From NCBI GenBank assembly GCA_025330725.1, contig JAIWND010000004.1, positions 1,116,001 through 1,180,000 on the forward strand: a stretch of DNA of 64,000 bases, given 5' to 3'. Origin of the DNA: Chlamydoabsidia padenii (lineage: Eukaryota; Mucoromycota; Mucoromycetes; Mucorales; Cunninghamellaceae). Shown here one piece after another: positions 11,831 to 22,652 of this stretch. Numbering within the stretch: the stretch's first letter is position 1; each line of letters starts with the position of its first letter. Position numbers and translations under genes: made by a program. Under the pieces are notes generated by a model. It was not told the DNA's origin, ran no database searches, and saw only the letters and a list, made by a program, of their open reading frames with translations.

Positions 11831-12240
11831 TCAGTATCTATACAATAGTAATAGATATTTTTTTTTTATCTTACTTCGCCTTCGTTGTCTTTTGCATCCA
11901 CCACAGCCGCATAGTCTTCGACAAGACATTCCACTACCTTCAGATGACCTCGAGTAGCAGCATAATGTAAAGGAGTCAAACCAGTAGAAGGATGAGGATC
12001 ATGAGCTGCTTTGATTGGATCAGGTAACAAGAGAAGGATTTGCTTGAGTAGAATAAGATTACCAATGGCAGCAAGGTTATGTAGAGTTTTTTGTTCCTTT
12101 GGTCTTTTCTTGATAGTACCTGAAGAATTCGTTGTTGTCTTGTAGTGTGGCAGGTGGATAAGATGGTTGTGAGCATCACCATAAAATCTATGAGTTTCGC
12201 CTGGTATAGGTGGAGTGCAAAACTCCATGGTCGTCGTCAT
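10043..12240 (-). CDS. Ankyrin-dysferlin(DysF)-FYVE protein, probable endosomal adaptor
   Basis: Five exons (12240-11875, 11764-11557, 11510-11307, 11226-10615, 10554-10043) give 633 residues. Residues about 45-255 are ankyrin repeats (GLTPLHYAATRGHLKVVE, TALHKAAYNGRYHIVKYL, GWTALHNACARGYLPIVRLL, then a weaker NAASKGHISIVEYLL). Residues about 340-400 form a DysF/Pex24-type domain with paired Trp motifs (WFWITDW, GWQYARSF, WVRRRRWVRVM). The last 80 residues are a FYVE finger with eight Cys/His positions and the RRHHCRRCG core. FYVE domains bind phosphatidylinositol 3-phosphate on endosomes and vacuoles; DysF units occur in peroxisomal and membrane-contact proteins. The role as a membrane adaptor is inference. 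Intron 1 contains an A51 tract, which reads as a polypyrimidine run on the coding strand before the acceptor. I know no standard gene name for this order. Confidence 0.85.
11776..11826. repeat. A51 homopolymer in an intron
   Basis: Fifty-one consecutive A on the plus strand, therefore T51 in the transcript of the ankyrin-FYVE gene, only about 10 bases before its 3' splice site. It probably serves as the polypyrimidine tract. Confidence 0.75.
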
Positions 12241-12850
12241 AAAGTTAAGAAAAGTGTTGAGAAGCGGAAAGACAAAGGAGAAAAGGAAGCAGGGTGAAAT
12301 AAGGATCGGAGGGATGTAAATTTCAAGCCCCGGCTGAAGCAGGCGAAAAGTGTCCTGCTTTCAGAATCATCATCATGATACATTTTGTATAGCATTAATG
12401 CTCTTTTTATCATATACCATTCAAATGAATGTGTTTATTTCATTGGCCTTTTCTTTTTTTTTTTTCTATCTCCTCCTCCCCTCCACAACCGGAGCGAATG
12501 AGATGAGATGATTATAATAGCGATTCATCCTATTATTCTACAGTACTGTATCTTGAAGTGCGGAGTTTCATATATTTCATTTTTTGGGAGGATTGATGGC
12601 CATCAGAAAAGAGTGTGTTCAATTTTAAGCTTGTACGAAAAACTCGTAATAAGTATATACTTTTATAATTTGGTGTTTGTGATTTTGATTGATACGGGGG
12701 TTTCTATTCTAGTAAATCTACTCTAGTATTCGACTAATAGGCCTACAGACGGACGGAATGTCGGAATTTGAAAATCATGAATATATTACGTGCACTTTTT
12801 TCCTGCGCACATCCCCTCCTTTTTCTTTCTTCTAAACTCTCCAAATTATA
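12241..12850. promoter_or_regulatory. Divergent promoter region, ankyrin-FYVE gene / p47 gene
   Basis: Six hundred bases between two divergent ATGs. Near-matches to the recurrent motif occur at each side: minus orientation near 12319 (TTTCAAGCCCCGG) and plus orientation near 12762 (CGGAATTTGAAAATC). There is a T-rich stretch near 12450-12470. No coding frame is convincing. Confidence 0.5.
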
Positions 12851-13522
12851 ATGTCTGATCATAGCGAACTAATTGACCAGTTCTCTGGTATGACCAATGT
12901 GACCAAGGATCAAGCCAAATTCTTTTTAGAAATGTCAAACTGGGATTTAGAAGTAAGTCAAAAAGAAAAAGGTCAAGGTACTGATAGTAACGTGTATGTT
13001 TTTTTTTTTTTTTTTTGGCTTTTGTAGATGGCTGTCACTCAATATTACGATACAAACAATGAAGAATCTGGAAATACTACTCCTTCCACTGCTGCTACTT
13101 CTGATGTTGGCTCAAGTGCTGTACCCGTGGTCGATACTACTCCTCGTGCACCTGCTTTTATTCCCACCAAACGATCAAACAACACGTCAAAGTCATCCAA
13201 ATCGTAAGTCTTTGATGGGGAGGAGGAGGAGGAAAAGACTGTTGATACTTAATATTATCCTTGTTTTGTTGATTGATAGATCCAACATTAAAACCTTGAA
13301 CGATGTTACTGCTCAAGGCGGTGATAGTGACGATGAACCTCAAAACTTCTTTGCTGGCGGTGAAAAATCGTAAGTTGGTGTGGGGGGGGAGTAGATGGAA
13401 TATGTACTAATTTAGCCTTGTCTCTTTCAAGTGGTATGCTTGTACAGGATCCTTCGAAACGTGGTAAAGGTAACAGTCTCGTGGATGAAATTCTGAAAAA
13501 GGCTGCTGCGTAAGTTGAAGGG

Positions 13523-13563
<41 letters not shown>

Positions 13564-14616
13564 ATCATCATATCAGACTAGCTTGACCGTTCTTTTTTAC
13601 TATTATAGTGGAGGTCCTGCACCGGAAGATCCTGATACAGATAAACCATCAAAACCTTCTTACTTTACTGGATCTGGATATACATTGGGTAGCGAAGAAG
13701 AACCTTCGATGTTGGTGAATGATCCTGCTGCCGCTGGACCATCTACAGAATCGCTTCCATCAGTTAGTAACTCCTTTAGAAGAAGAAGAAACAAGCACTG
13801 ATCTAATTCTCTCTTTTATGTAGGTTACCCGATACTTGACATTTTGGCGAAATGGATTTAGTGTTGACGATGGACCCTTGTTACGATATGACGATCCTGC
13901 CAATTCGGCCATGTTGGACTCCATCAATAGTGGGTACGTACATGGAAAAATGGAAATCATTGGACATTTACTCATCCTGGTTATTTACTTCTTTTTTTTT
14001 TTAACCATCATAGTCGCGCACCTTTGTCTTTATTGAATGTGCAACATGGACAACCTGTTGATGTCCGAGTGGCAAGAAGGCAAGATGAAGATTATGTCTC
14101 TCCTCCCAAGGCACCTCCTAAACCATTCGAAGGTAGTGGCAATCGACTTGGTAGCCCAGCACCTCCCTCCAATCCAACAACGACAACGACAACCACGCCT
14201 GCTTCTGTATCTGCTCCTGCACCCGAAATTGATGCTAGTCAACCTACAACATCAGTTCAGGTCCGTCTTGGTGATGGGTCCCGGTAAGTACACTCAATGC
14301 CTTATGGGATGATATAGATTGACTGACTGGCCCTTTTTTTGGGGGGGGGTGGAAATAGACTTGTGGTCAAGCTTAATCATACTCATACAGTAGGTGATCT
14401 TCGACGTTATATTGATAGGTAAGATGATTGGGTCAGGGCCTACTTACTCTTTGATAACTCATCCTATCTTTTTATTATAACACATGTAGCCAACGGCCTG
14501 GACAACGATCGTATGTTTTGCAAACAACCTTCCCTGTCAAACAACTCGGTGACGAAGGACAAACACTAAAGGATGCAGGATTATTGAATAGCGTAGTGGT
14601 TCAGCGGTATGAATAG
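12851..14616 (+). CDS. SHP1: p47/Shp1-type UBX cofactor of Cdc48
   Basis: Nine exons (12851-12952, 13028-13203, 13280-13369, 13432-13509, 13609-13762, 13824-13933, 14014-14283, 14359-14418, 14490-14616) encode 388 residues. The order is that of p47/Shp1. An N-terminal UBA-like domain (residues 5-45, F-x-G-M-T then [13 protein letters not shown]) is followed by an acidic, Ser-rich linker and a SEP domain ([17 protein letters not shown] and [16 protein letters not shown]). A C-terminal UBX domain ([10 protein letters not shown], then [16 protein letters not shown]) ends the protein. These proteins link ubiquitinated cargo to the AAA ATPase Cdc48/p97 in membrane fusion, ERAD and autophagy. Intron 4 contains an A39 tract (13523-13561). 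The start is the first ATG in frame with the UBA domain. Confidence 0.95.
13523..13561. repeat. A39 homopolymer in intron 4 of the p47 gene
   Basis: Thirty-nine consecutive A, here on the coding strand and close to the donor site. It therefore does not act as a pyrimidine tract. Confidence 0.7.
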
Positions 14617-14946
14617 CATCCGTTTTTTTTATTATAAATAAAACACCTGTTTTAACTCTTGATATTAGAATAAAGACTTTATATGCATACATGATATTTG
14701 AATGATTAGGATTTTTTTATTTATCTTTATTTACAAATCATATAGAAGACAAAACTATAAACTAGATGGGTGGGGAAATGAAGTACTAAATGTATAAATG
14801 TATAAATGTATAGGGGAGAAGAGTATGAGAAGATGAAGGGCATAAAGACATAAAGAATTAAAAATAAAAAGCATGAAGGGCTCGGGGTAAAAAAGATACA
14901 AGGTAGTACAAGAGCCAAGTCTTGGTATATTGGCAAGCCAAGGCAT
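14617..14946. terminator. Convergent 3' flanks of the p47 and C2H2 genes
   Basis: No gene. AATAAA at about 14637 lies just after the p47 stop. Several TTTATT elements (14719-14735), reading AATAAA on the minus strand, serve the opposing C2H2 gene. The direct repeat TGTATAAATGTATAAATG lies near 14790-14810. Confidence 0.5.
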
Positions 14947-16158
14947 TTAATGAGCAGGATGAGATTTGACTCTATGGCGCACCAGAGCATCCCGTCGAGA
15001 GAATGTAGCATCGCAGCCGGTACATGAATAAGACCGATTACCCAAGTGCACCGAAGAGATATGGCGTTCACGATCATGTTTCCTATCAAACCCAGCACCA
15101 CAGTGATCACAATTGAATTCCTTGATCCGATTCGCATTGTGAGTTCGAATATGAGTGTTGAGATTGTATCGCCTTGAGAATTTTCGTCGACAGATAGGAC
15201 ATCCATATTTCTTTTGATCAGAGGAGGTTTTCTTGGCGCGGGAGGTCTGTCGTTCCTGGCTATTGTCGTCAGAATTGGCATCTTGGCTATCGGTGCGTTT
15301 TCTTTTCTTGTTGCTGGTGCCTTTTTCCTCCTCTACTGGTTTGTTGTTGTCTGTGGTGTTGCTGGTTGAAGTAGATGAGGATGGTTGGTTTTGATCGAAT
15401 GGTTGATGACTAGTCAATGGGTAAAGTGCCTGTTCATCATCGTGTTGTGGAATGGGATCCAAAAGGCCGTCCAATGCATGGAATAAAAGAGGATTACTAT
15501 CGTTACAATAAGGCCAATCTGTTGATTCTTGACCCATCATCAATGGTTGCCCGTTATCCATTTGTTGTTGTTGGTCATTATGTAAGAGAATAGGCATGAA
15601 GAGTGGTGTTGAGATGTGTTCAGAAGAAGAGCAACTAGGGCTGCCATTCATAGCTTTGGATTTGTCAATCAATAGTTCCAAAGGGTCCCCAGTAAAGATA
15701 GGTTCTTGCTTGATGCTGTGGTCCTGATTGATGTATTGTCCTACTGAGATATCCGTCGTTTGTTGATGTTGCATGTTGTTCAAGTGAGGAGACAAGGTTG
15801 TATAAGGTGAGAAGCAAGCTGGTGATAAGATATCGTCCACACTGGAATCCAAATAGGGAGTAGAGATGACAGGAGAGGTGTTATTATTGATGGACTGGAA
15901 GGTTGAACCGACCGCAGGTGCTGCTGTTGTCTTGTTATCATAGGATAAAGGCCAGTGGTCTAAATGTGAAGGCATAAAAGAATAAGTGTTTCCTGCTATT
16001 ATTAATAATCATAAAAGAAAGGTGAGTCGTTTTTCTTTTTTTTTTTTTTTTTTTTTTGATACATCAATGGTATGTTTTAAATGTCAGTTACCTTTTTCCT
16101 GATAAGCTGTGCCACTCCATTTGTTGGAATTAAGATCATGGTAGTTGGATGAAGTCAT
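14947..16158 (-). CDS. C2H2 zinc-finger transcription factor (three C-terminal fingers)
   Basis: Two exons (16158-16092 and 15992-14947) encode 370 residues. Exon 1 supplies 22 codons, and the splice restores the frame before MPSHLDHW. About 250 residues of Gln/Ser/Asn-rich, acidic sequence, typical of a fungal activation region, precede a nuclear-localisation-like KKRKRTDSQ and three fingers: CPICRRKFSRRYNLNTHIRTH, CDHCGAGFDRKHDRERHISSVH and CTGCDATFSRRDALVRHRVKSH. The fingers end four residues before the stop. DNA-binding target and pathway cannot be read from the sequence. A TATATAAAG box on the minus strand at 16292-16300 lies about 135 bases before the ATG. Confidence 0.87.
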
Positions 16159-17098
16159 GTCGGTATGTACTTGTAAAGTGTAGGTTCAGAATACAGAAGG
16201 TCGAGAGAGAATAAAGAAGAAGAAGAAGAAAAGTGAAAAAAGTAAGATAAAAAGTGGAAAGAAAAGAAAGAAATGCAAAAAACCCCATCCGCCTTTATAT
16301 ACAAATGCGCTGTTTTAAAATTTTATGTTCCACGAATGACAATGAGTCAAAATTAGACCCTACCTGTTGCCATAGCAACTTGTGTTTCAGCTTCCGCCCC
16401 ATTGTCCTCTTTCGATATGCATAAAGTAAAACTGGCTCTTATAACTCGAGTTTGATTGTTCAGTTGATGGTGAACTGGCTCTATCTTTTTTTTTTTCTGA
16501 TTGAACTAGGTTCATCATTTGATATTTTGCCCCCATCACGTGTTGAATGACTGACGTGGATGTCTACATTATTGCCACTTTCTTTTTTTTTTTGCATGAA
16601 CTTGAGCAGGGATTGGCTGATGACTCATCAAAAGCCTACCAACAGGTTCAGCATTTTCGTCCTCCCTTTCCCTTCCTTTTCCGAATCGGGGTTTATTTAT
16701 CCACCCTTTAATTCATATAAATACATATAATAAGCACGAATACCATCCCCTTCAGTCATATAGACTTTTTTCTTGAATAAACATTCATCTGATAAAATGT
16801 GCCAAGAATCCAAAACTAAGGTATCAGCAGGGGGATTATAAAACTAGTAAATCAAGATAATGGTAGGCGGGATTTCAATTTCACATTGATTGACTGGTCT
16901 CCAAAAAAAAAAACCTGCCCCGTCTCCTTCTTTCCCCTTTTCCTTTTCTTTCCCTCAACTTTTACTTTTTTTTTGACTACTCCATCAGATAAGAGCATCT
17001 CTATATCTCTGCTTCTTATTTGGTCTATGCACTGAAACAAGCTCTTTCATAAAGCATTCCTCTTGTCTTACTGCTTTTTGTTAACTGTATATACACTT
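16159..17098. promoter_or_regulatory. Divergent intergenic region, C2H2 gene / RabGAP gene
   Basis: It contains a minus-strand TATATAAAG (16292-16300), a CACGTG E-box at about 16538-16543, pyrimidine tracts, and a one-mismatch copy of the recurrent motif, GGCGGGATTTCAATTTC at 16866-16882. A possible extra 5' exon (ATGTGCCAAGAATCC at about 16797) cannot be excluded for the downstream gene. No other gene is seen. Confidence 0.5.
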
Positions 17099-18873
17099 AT
17101 GCATGACTTGAAAAAGAATCTTGCCTTGGGTGTGAAGATGTCACTAGGTAATATAAAAAAACTCCTCCCCCACTATGAAGAAATACTCATCTACTTGTTT
17201 TAACTAGCTAAAAGTGTGCTCCGCGCCCAACGATTAGATCTCATACGACAAGCTATCCTCCACCATGACTTTACAACTTTGAAAAAGATGGCTCGTGAAC
17301 CTGAAGGATTTGTCCATGACGAATTAAGACGATGGATATGGTAAGAAGAAGGTTGTGGTGGGTAAAAGAAGAGAACTAACTAGTCAAGATTATGTATTTT
17401 TTAGGCCCATCTTATTACGAACTCATCATGGATCCTATATCGATGAAAAGGGCAGTGGTAAGTAAGAGACGGTCCACGATATAATGATACTAACTTGTAA
17501 TGTTTGTATCTAGCCAATGATATAGCCGACCCGATACAAATATATAAAGATGTCGAACGATCCTTATACTATTATCCACAAGGTAAAATACACATTGTGA
17601 TCAACTTGCGTTCTTAATTATTCTCTCTTTTATGTGTAGATATCACTCCTATCCTAAAGGCTCACAAACAACAAGAGCTCCATAGTATGCTGGTTGAAAT
17701 TCTATGGCGGAATCCCAGGTTAAAGTATTATCAGGTAAGGAAATAAGGGTCAGTGCGGGTTATGTTTGTTATTGATGTTTGATGCTGTTACTGATCTCAT
17801 TCTCTCTGTATGTCTATCTGTCTGTCTGTCTGTCTCTTTATTTACTCAGGGATTCCATGATATTTGCACGGTCTTCTTATTGGTTCTTGGAAAAAAGGCC
17901 GCCATTCCTGCGGCTGAAAATGTGGCACTCTTCTTCACCAGATATCCTTTTTTATTTTGATTGATTGGCTGCATGCTCACGTGGGTGGGTCACATTGTTT
18001 GTTTATATTGCCCTCAACTTGCTACCTTTTTTAATTACAGATGCGATGCTTGACTCCTTTGATCCGATATCGAAACAATTACGTTTGATGATGTCTATCA
18101 TCGAATATGAAGATTTGGAATTGATGGCTTTTATGGAACGGTAAAGCAAAACACATGAATGGAAAAAAAAGGGGGGGAGACTGATAGTTGTTGTTGTTGT
18201 TGTTGTTACGATGATATGACTTAGGTACAATGTCATGCCGTTTTATGCGCTAAGTTGGGTTTTGACTTGGTTTAGTCATGACTTGACGGATTTACGAAAG
18301 ATCACTAGATTATTTGACTTGTTTATCGCTAGCTCCGTCATGATGCCTCTCTATGTGGCCAGTGCTGTAAGTAATAAAAATAAAAATAAAAAAAAATACA
18401 TGGTCACTCTCTAATTTTTACCCTGGATATTCTAGATTACACTACTACGAAAAGACGAACTACTTGGAACCGACCCTGAATACTTGCATTCTCAAATGAC
18501 TCATATACCTCCAAATATGGACCTCGAACGGACTATAGAACTGGCGATTCAACTGGAAGCAAAGTACTCCTCACTACACTTACAAAAACGCAGCTGCATA
18601 TGGTTACACGACGAGTAAGTAGGGATATATACTGTAGAGGGAACTGTGCAATCTCCTCATCCTTCTTCTCTCTTTACTAACATTAGATCTACTATAAATA
18701 CTTGGTATGAAGATTGGGGGACGATCGGAAACAATGCACCAAATCGACTCAAGGCGGATCAATACTTGGCTAATGATGTACCAATAGAAGAATGGGAAGA
18801 CGAACTACTGAACGAATGGCTGGCAAAAAGGAAATACTCGATAGGTGATGGCTCCGATGAATTAGTTATATAA
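17099..18873 (+). CDS. TBC1D20/Gyp8-type Rab GTPase-activating protein
   Basis: Ten exons (17099-17147, 17208-17340, 17405-17457, 17514-17582, 17640-17734, 17850-17941, 18039-18140, 18225-18366, 18436-18614, 18687-18873) give 366 residues. The TBC signature is complete: LRRWIWPILL, the arginine finger region (LVEILWRNPRLKYYQGFHDI), then LSWVLTWFSHDLTDL and ITRLFDLFIASSVMMPLY. The architecture and wording match TBC1D20, an ER-linked GAP for Rab1/Ypt1. The human protein anchors by a C-terminal membrane helix; here the tail is acidic and hydrophilic with no anchor. Intron 6 (17942-18038) is AT-AC. Only this splice keeps the frame and gives FFTRDAMLDSF, parallel to the LRDFMDP region of the human protein. 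The start codon is the least certain part. Confidence 0.9.
17942..18038 (+). other. U12-type AT-AC intron
   Basis: The 97-nt intron begins ATATCCTTTT, an exact match to the U12 5' splice-site consensus. It has CCCTCAACT about 20 nt before the end, close to the U12 branch consensus TTCCTTAACT, and finishes in AC. No GT donor in the preceding exon gives the correct phase, and using the AG two bases later shifts the frame. Confidence 0.8.
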
Positions 18874-19058
18874 CTCTTTTAGTTTATATATATCAAATGA
18901 ATAAAAATGTATAAACTTGATCTGTAATAAAAATCTTCAAACGGATTGATAAATCTGACTAGGTGGAGGTGAAATGTGTTGTTGTAGCAGTTGTGCATTA
19001 TCATGCTTGTGAACCATCGTTTCACGTACGCATGATTGATATGCAGAAAGAATAAGGC

Positions 19059-19068
19059 GGGATTTGAA
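19059..19068 (+). promoter_or_regulatory. GGGATTTGAA motif upstream of eIF3h
   Basis: Exact copy in context AAGGCGGGATTTGAATTATG. It is the distal member of an inverted pair before eIF3h. Confidence 0.4.
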
Positions 19069-19262
19069 TTATGTGCCACTCTTTTGTTTGCTACGGGATC
19101 CCAAGAACAAAAAAGATGGTTGCTTTTACCAGTTATGATGAACTCTTTCTAATTGCACAAAGTGAATAAAAGTAAAGAAGGGCTTGAATAGACTCAATTA
19201 TAAAGGAACGGTCGGTGCTTTAGGATAGTGTTTGCTCAACATTAGCAGCATTGATCTCGATA

Positions 19263-19272
19263 TTCAAATCCC
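19263..19272 (-). promoter_or_regulatory. GGGATTTGAA motif (reverse) upstream of eIF3h
   Basis: TTCAAATCCC followed by GCC. It lies 118 bases before the ATG and is the proximal member of the inverted pair. Confidence 0.4.
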
Positions 19273-19380
19273 GCCGAGTGAGCACCGCCTCCTTGGGTGG
19301 CAAGTCACTGAAAATGAAAATTTTTGTTTTCGGCTCTCTTCTCTCTCTTCTCCTTCATTCCAACTCATCACTCCTTCCAA

Positions 19381-20750
19381 ATGGCTAACCTTCAATCTGA
19401 GCCTCTTAAAGTAGTGCAACTCGACGGTTTGGTAAGCGCAATATACAATCTACTTTTGATTGATTCTACGATGATTTAACTGTACACAAACTCATTCTTT
19501 ACTGTTACTTTTTTTTTTTCCATAGGTCGTTTTGAAAATCATCAAGCACTGTCGCGAATCTTATCCTAGCGATGTGACCGGTCAACTACTTGGTTTAGAC
19601 AATAAGGGTGCTCTGGAAGTCACCAACTGCTTCCCCATCCCTTCTGACGATGACGAAAACGCCAATGGTAAGAAAAACGTAGATACACGTCGGTAGCTCA
19701 ATGAACTAAACCCTCCCTCCCTTTATATAGCACAATACCAATTGGAAATGATGCGCTGTCTTCGTGCAGTCAATGTGGACAACAATACGGTGGGCTGGTA
19801 TCGATCTGCTCATCTTGGCAATTTTGTGGACCTCACCTTGATCGAAACCCAATACAACTACCAAAGCTCTCTTAGTGAACATTCTGTTGTGTTGATTCAC
19901 GATGTATCCAAGAGCACGGCACAAAGCAACCTCAGTTTACGGGCCTTCCGGTTACAAAAGGACTTTATGAAAGCTTATGAAGCCAAGAAATTCACAACGG
20001 AAAGGTAAGGTATAGGTTTAAAAAAAAAGGTGGGGGATGGATAATGATAGGATACTAACAAGTGGGGGGGGTTTTTTTATCATTATAGTCTTGCTGAAGC
20101 CAAATTGTCATTTACCAATATCTTTGAAGAATTACCTGTCCAAGTCCATAACTCTCATTTGGTGACATTGATGCTCCATAACATTGAAATGCCTACCTTG
20201 GATGCCAACCGACTCGAATCATTATCCACCTTTGCTTCTCAAAAGGCTACTCAAACCGAAATTGAAGATTCTCGACCTTTGGCTCCCAACTTTGATGTAT
20301 TGGATTTGGAATTGGATCCCTTTATGCAAAAGAATTTACAATATCTTTTGGATTGCTCGGATGCTCAACAACAAGAACAAAACAACTATCAATATTGGCA
20401 ACGAAGTGTGGCTAGGGAACAAACCAAGATGCAAGCCTGGCTTACAAGAAGGGTAAGAAATCTATTTGTTTGTTTGATGCTGATACTGATGCTGATGGAT
20501 GACCATACTAATCCATTATGTTTTACCTTTTTTATTTGAATAGAAACAAGAAAATGCACAACGTGTGGCTCAAGGTCAAAAACCATTACCTGAAGATGAA
20601 GTCAACACTTTATTCAAGCTTCCTACTGAACCTAGTCGTTTGGATTCCATGATCCTCAGCGCCCAAATGCACAACTTTACCAAACAGCTCAACCAATTCG
20701 CAGGTCCCAGTCTTGCTAGATTGTACAGCATTCAAGAATTGCAAAAATAG
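19381..20750 (+). CDS. EIF3H: Translation initiation factor eIF3 subunit H
   Basis: Five exons (19381-19431, 19526-19667, 19731-20004, 20089-20452, 20544-20750) encode 345 residues. The N-terminal half is an MPN domain: [33 protein letters not shown] and [12 protein letters not shown]. It lacks the full JAMM zinc ligands (the H-x-H and following positions are not conserved), as expected for the catalytically silent MPN subunits of eIF3. The C-terminal half is helical, with the region [16 protein letters not shown] conserved in eIF3h and a coiled Gln-rich stretch. The factor helps recruit mRNA to the 40S ribosome and is often lost in yeasts but kept in filamentous fungi. The start ATG matches the family N-terminus. 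Confidence 0.94.
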
Positions 20751-21235
20751 ATTATAGTTATCATCCCCTTTTTTTTTTATATACATCTTTCTCTCTCTCT
20801 CTCTCTCTCTTTCCCTTTGTTATATTCATTTTGTTTTAATAAATGTTATCTTCATTTTATATTAATATGTATATGATTGGTCTACTTGTTGTTATTGTCT
20901 TTGGATGTGGGGATGACCTTGGGAAGACTAAAACTGGCATTAATTACCTACTTGTGTTTCAAATACACTGTCTTTACCCACATGACATGTTTATTTTGTT
21001 TTCACCCCTTTTGGCTCGTGCCCCCTCATCATGTCATGACCACCATATCATCACCATTATTCTCAAACGTCTAACTTTTTTATTTTAGTCCTTGAAATTT
21101 TCTCCTCCCATGATCTTGCCCATCATTACGGGACGGGGATTGAAATATTGTTCCCGACATTGGACATATAAAGGGACGCCTTTTTTTTTTTTTTTTTCTC
21201 TTTTTTCTCTTTGTTCCTCAACTATTACACATACG
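20751..21235. promoter_or_regulatory. Spacer upstream of the second C2H2 gene
   Basis: It holds a TC microsatellite (about 20789-20810) in the eIF3h 3' flank, a TATAAAG box at 21168-21174 (62 bases before the next ATG), a near-copy of the recurrent motif (ACGGGGATTGAAATA, about 21133) and a T17 tract (21181-21197). No gene. Confidence 0.5.
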
Positions 21236-22041
<806 letters not shown>

Positions 22042-22652
22042 GCTACTACTCTTTTTTAGACCATACACGCATATGTTTATATCCATCCTATCATGGCTGG
22101 TTTACTTTGTCGTCATTTACTCTTTTATATAACTCAAATGCTTATATCACCATTATATGTCATGCTAGATTACTCCCCCTTCCCCTATTAACATAGTATA
22201 CCATCGCTTTTAACTAATATTTTGTCTACAATAAAACAAACTGACCCAATATGGGATTGTCGGGACTTTAATAATAGCTTCTGTATATGCAAATGTCATA
22301 TTGCATTGATCAAGGGCGGGTGATTTTCTGGTTGAAATGATTAACTTCCTTGTTTGACATGTATACATCATCAATGCATCCATTTCCCGCCTTTATTCCG
22401 ATTCCCCGCTTTGCACAATCGATCTTGTCACTTTATGCACGGAACCTTTTTTTTTTTTTTTTCTCGATTCACAATACCCACTAACAGCACTATATAAGAC
22501 CACCCATCATCAATTTTAAACACAACCTATAATATGTATGTATAAAGATATTCTTTTTTATTTTTAATATTATCAATATATGAGGGGAGGGGGTGTATAT
22601 GGGGGAGGGGACTATCCTAAAGATGTGTGTATAAGGGAGGACTATCCTAATT
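22042..22652. terminator. Convergent spacer between C2H2 and Cdc20 genes
   Basis: No gene. AATAAA is present at about 22230 for the plus-strand gene. The remainder is A+T-rich with a G-rich run near 22580-22610. A TATATAA-like element occurs near 22490, but no gene starts after it. Confidence 0.45.

Larger units (their letters stand above)
18874..19380. promoter_or_regulatory. Upstream region of eIF3h
   Basis: No gene. After the RabGAP 3' end (AATAAA near 18900) this spacer holds two exact copies of the recurrent 10-mer in opposite orientations at 19059-19068 and 19263-19272, that is 322 and 118 bases before the eIF3h ATG. A C/T-rich stretch runs up to the start. Confidence 0.5.

Noticed and set aside
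16797..16821. Possible extra first exon (ATGTGCCAAGAATCC...AAG with GTATCA) for the RabGAP
   Set aside because: The donor is weak and no conserved N-terminal residues are gained; the ATG at 17099 gives a normal TBC1D20-length N-terminus. It is noted only as an uncertainty.
17850..18040. GT-AG interpretation of the RabGAP intron 6
   Set aside because: No GT donor of the needed phase lies between the last conserved codons and the in-frame stop; ending at the AG at 18039-18040 shifts the downstream TBC frame.
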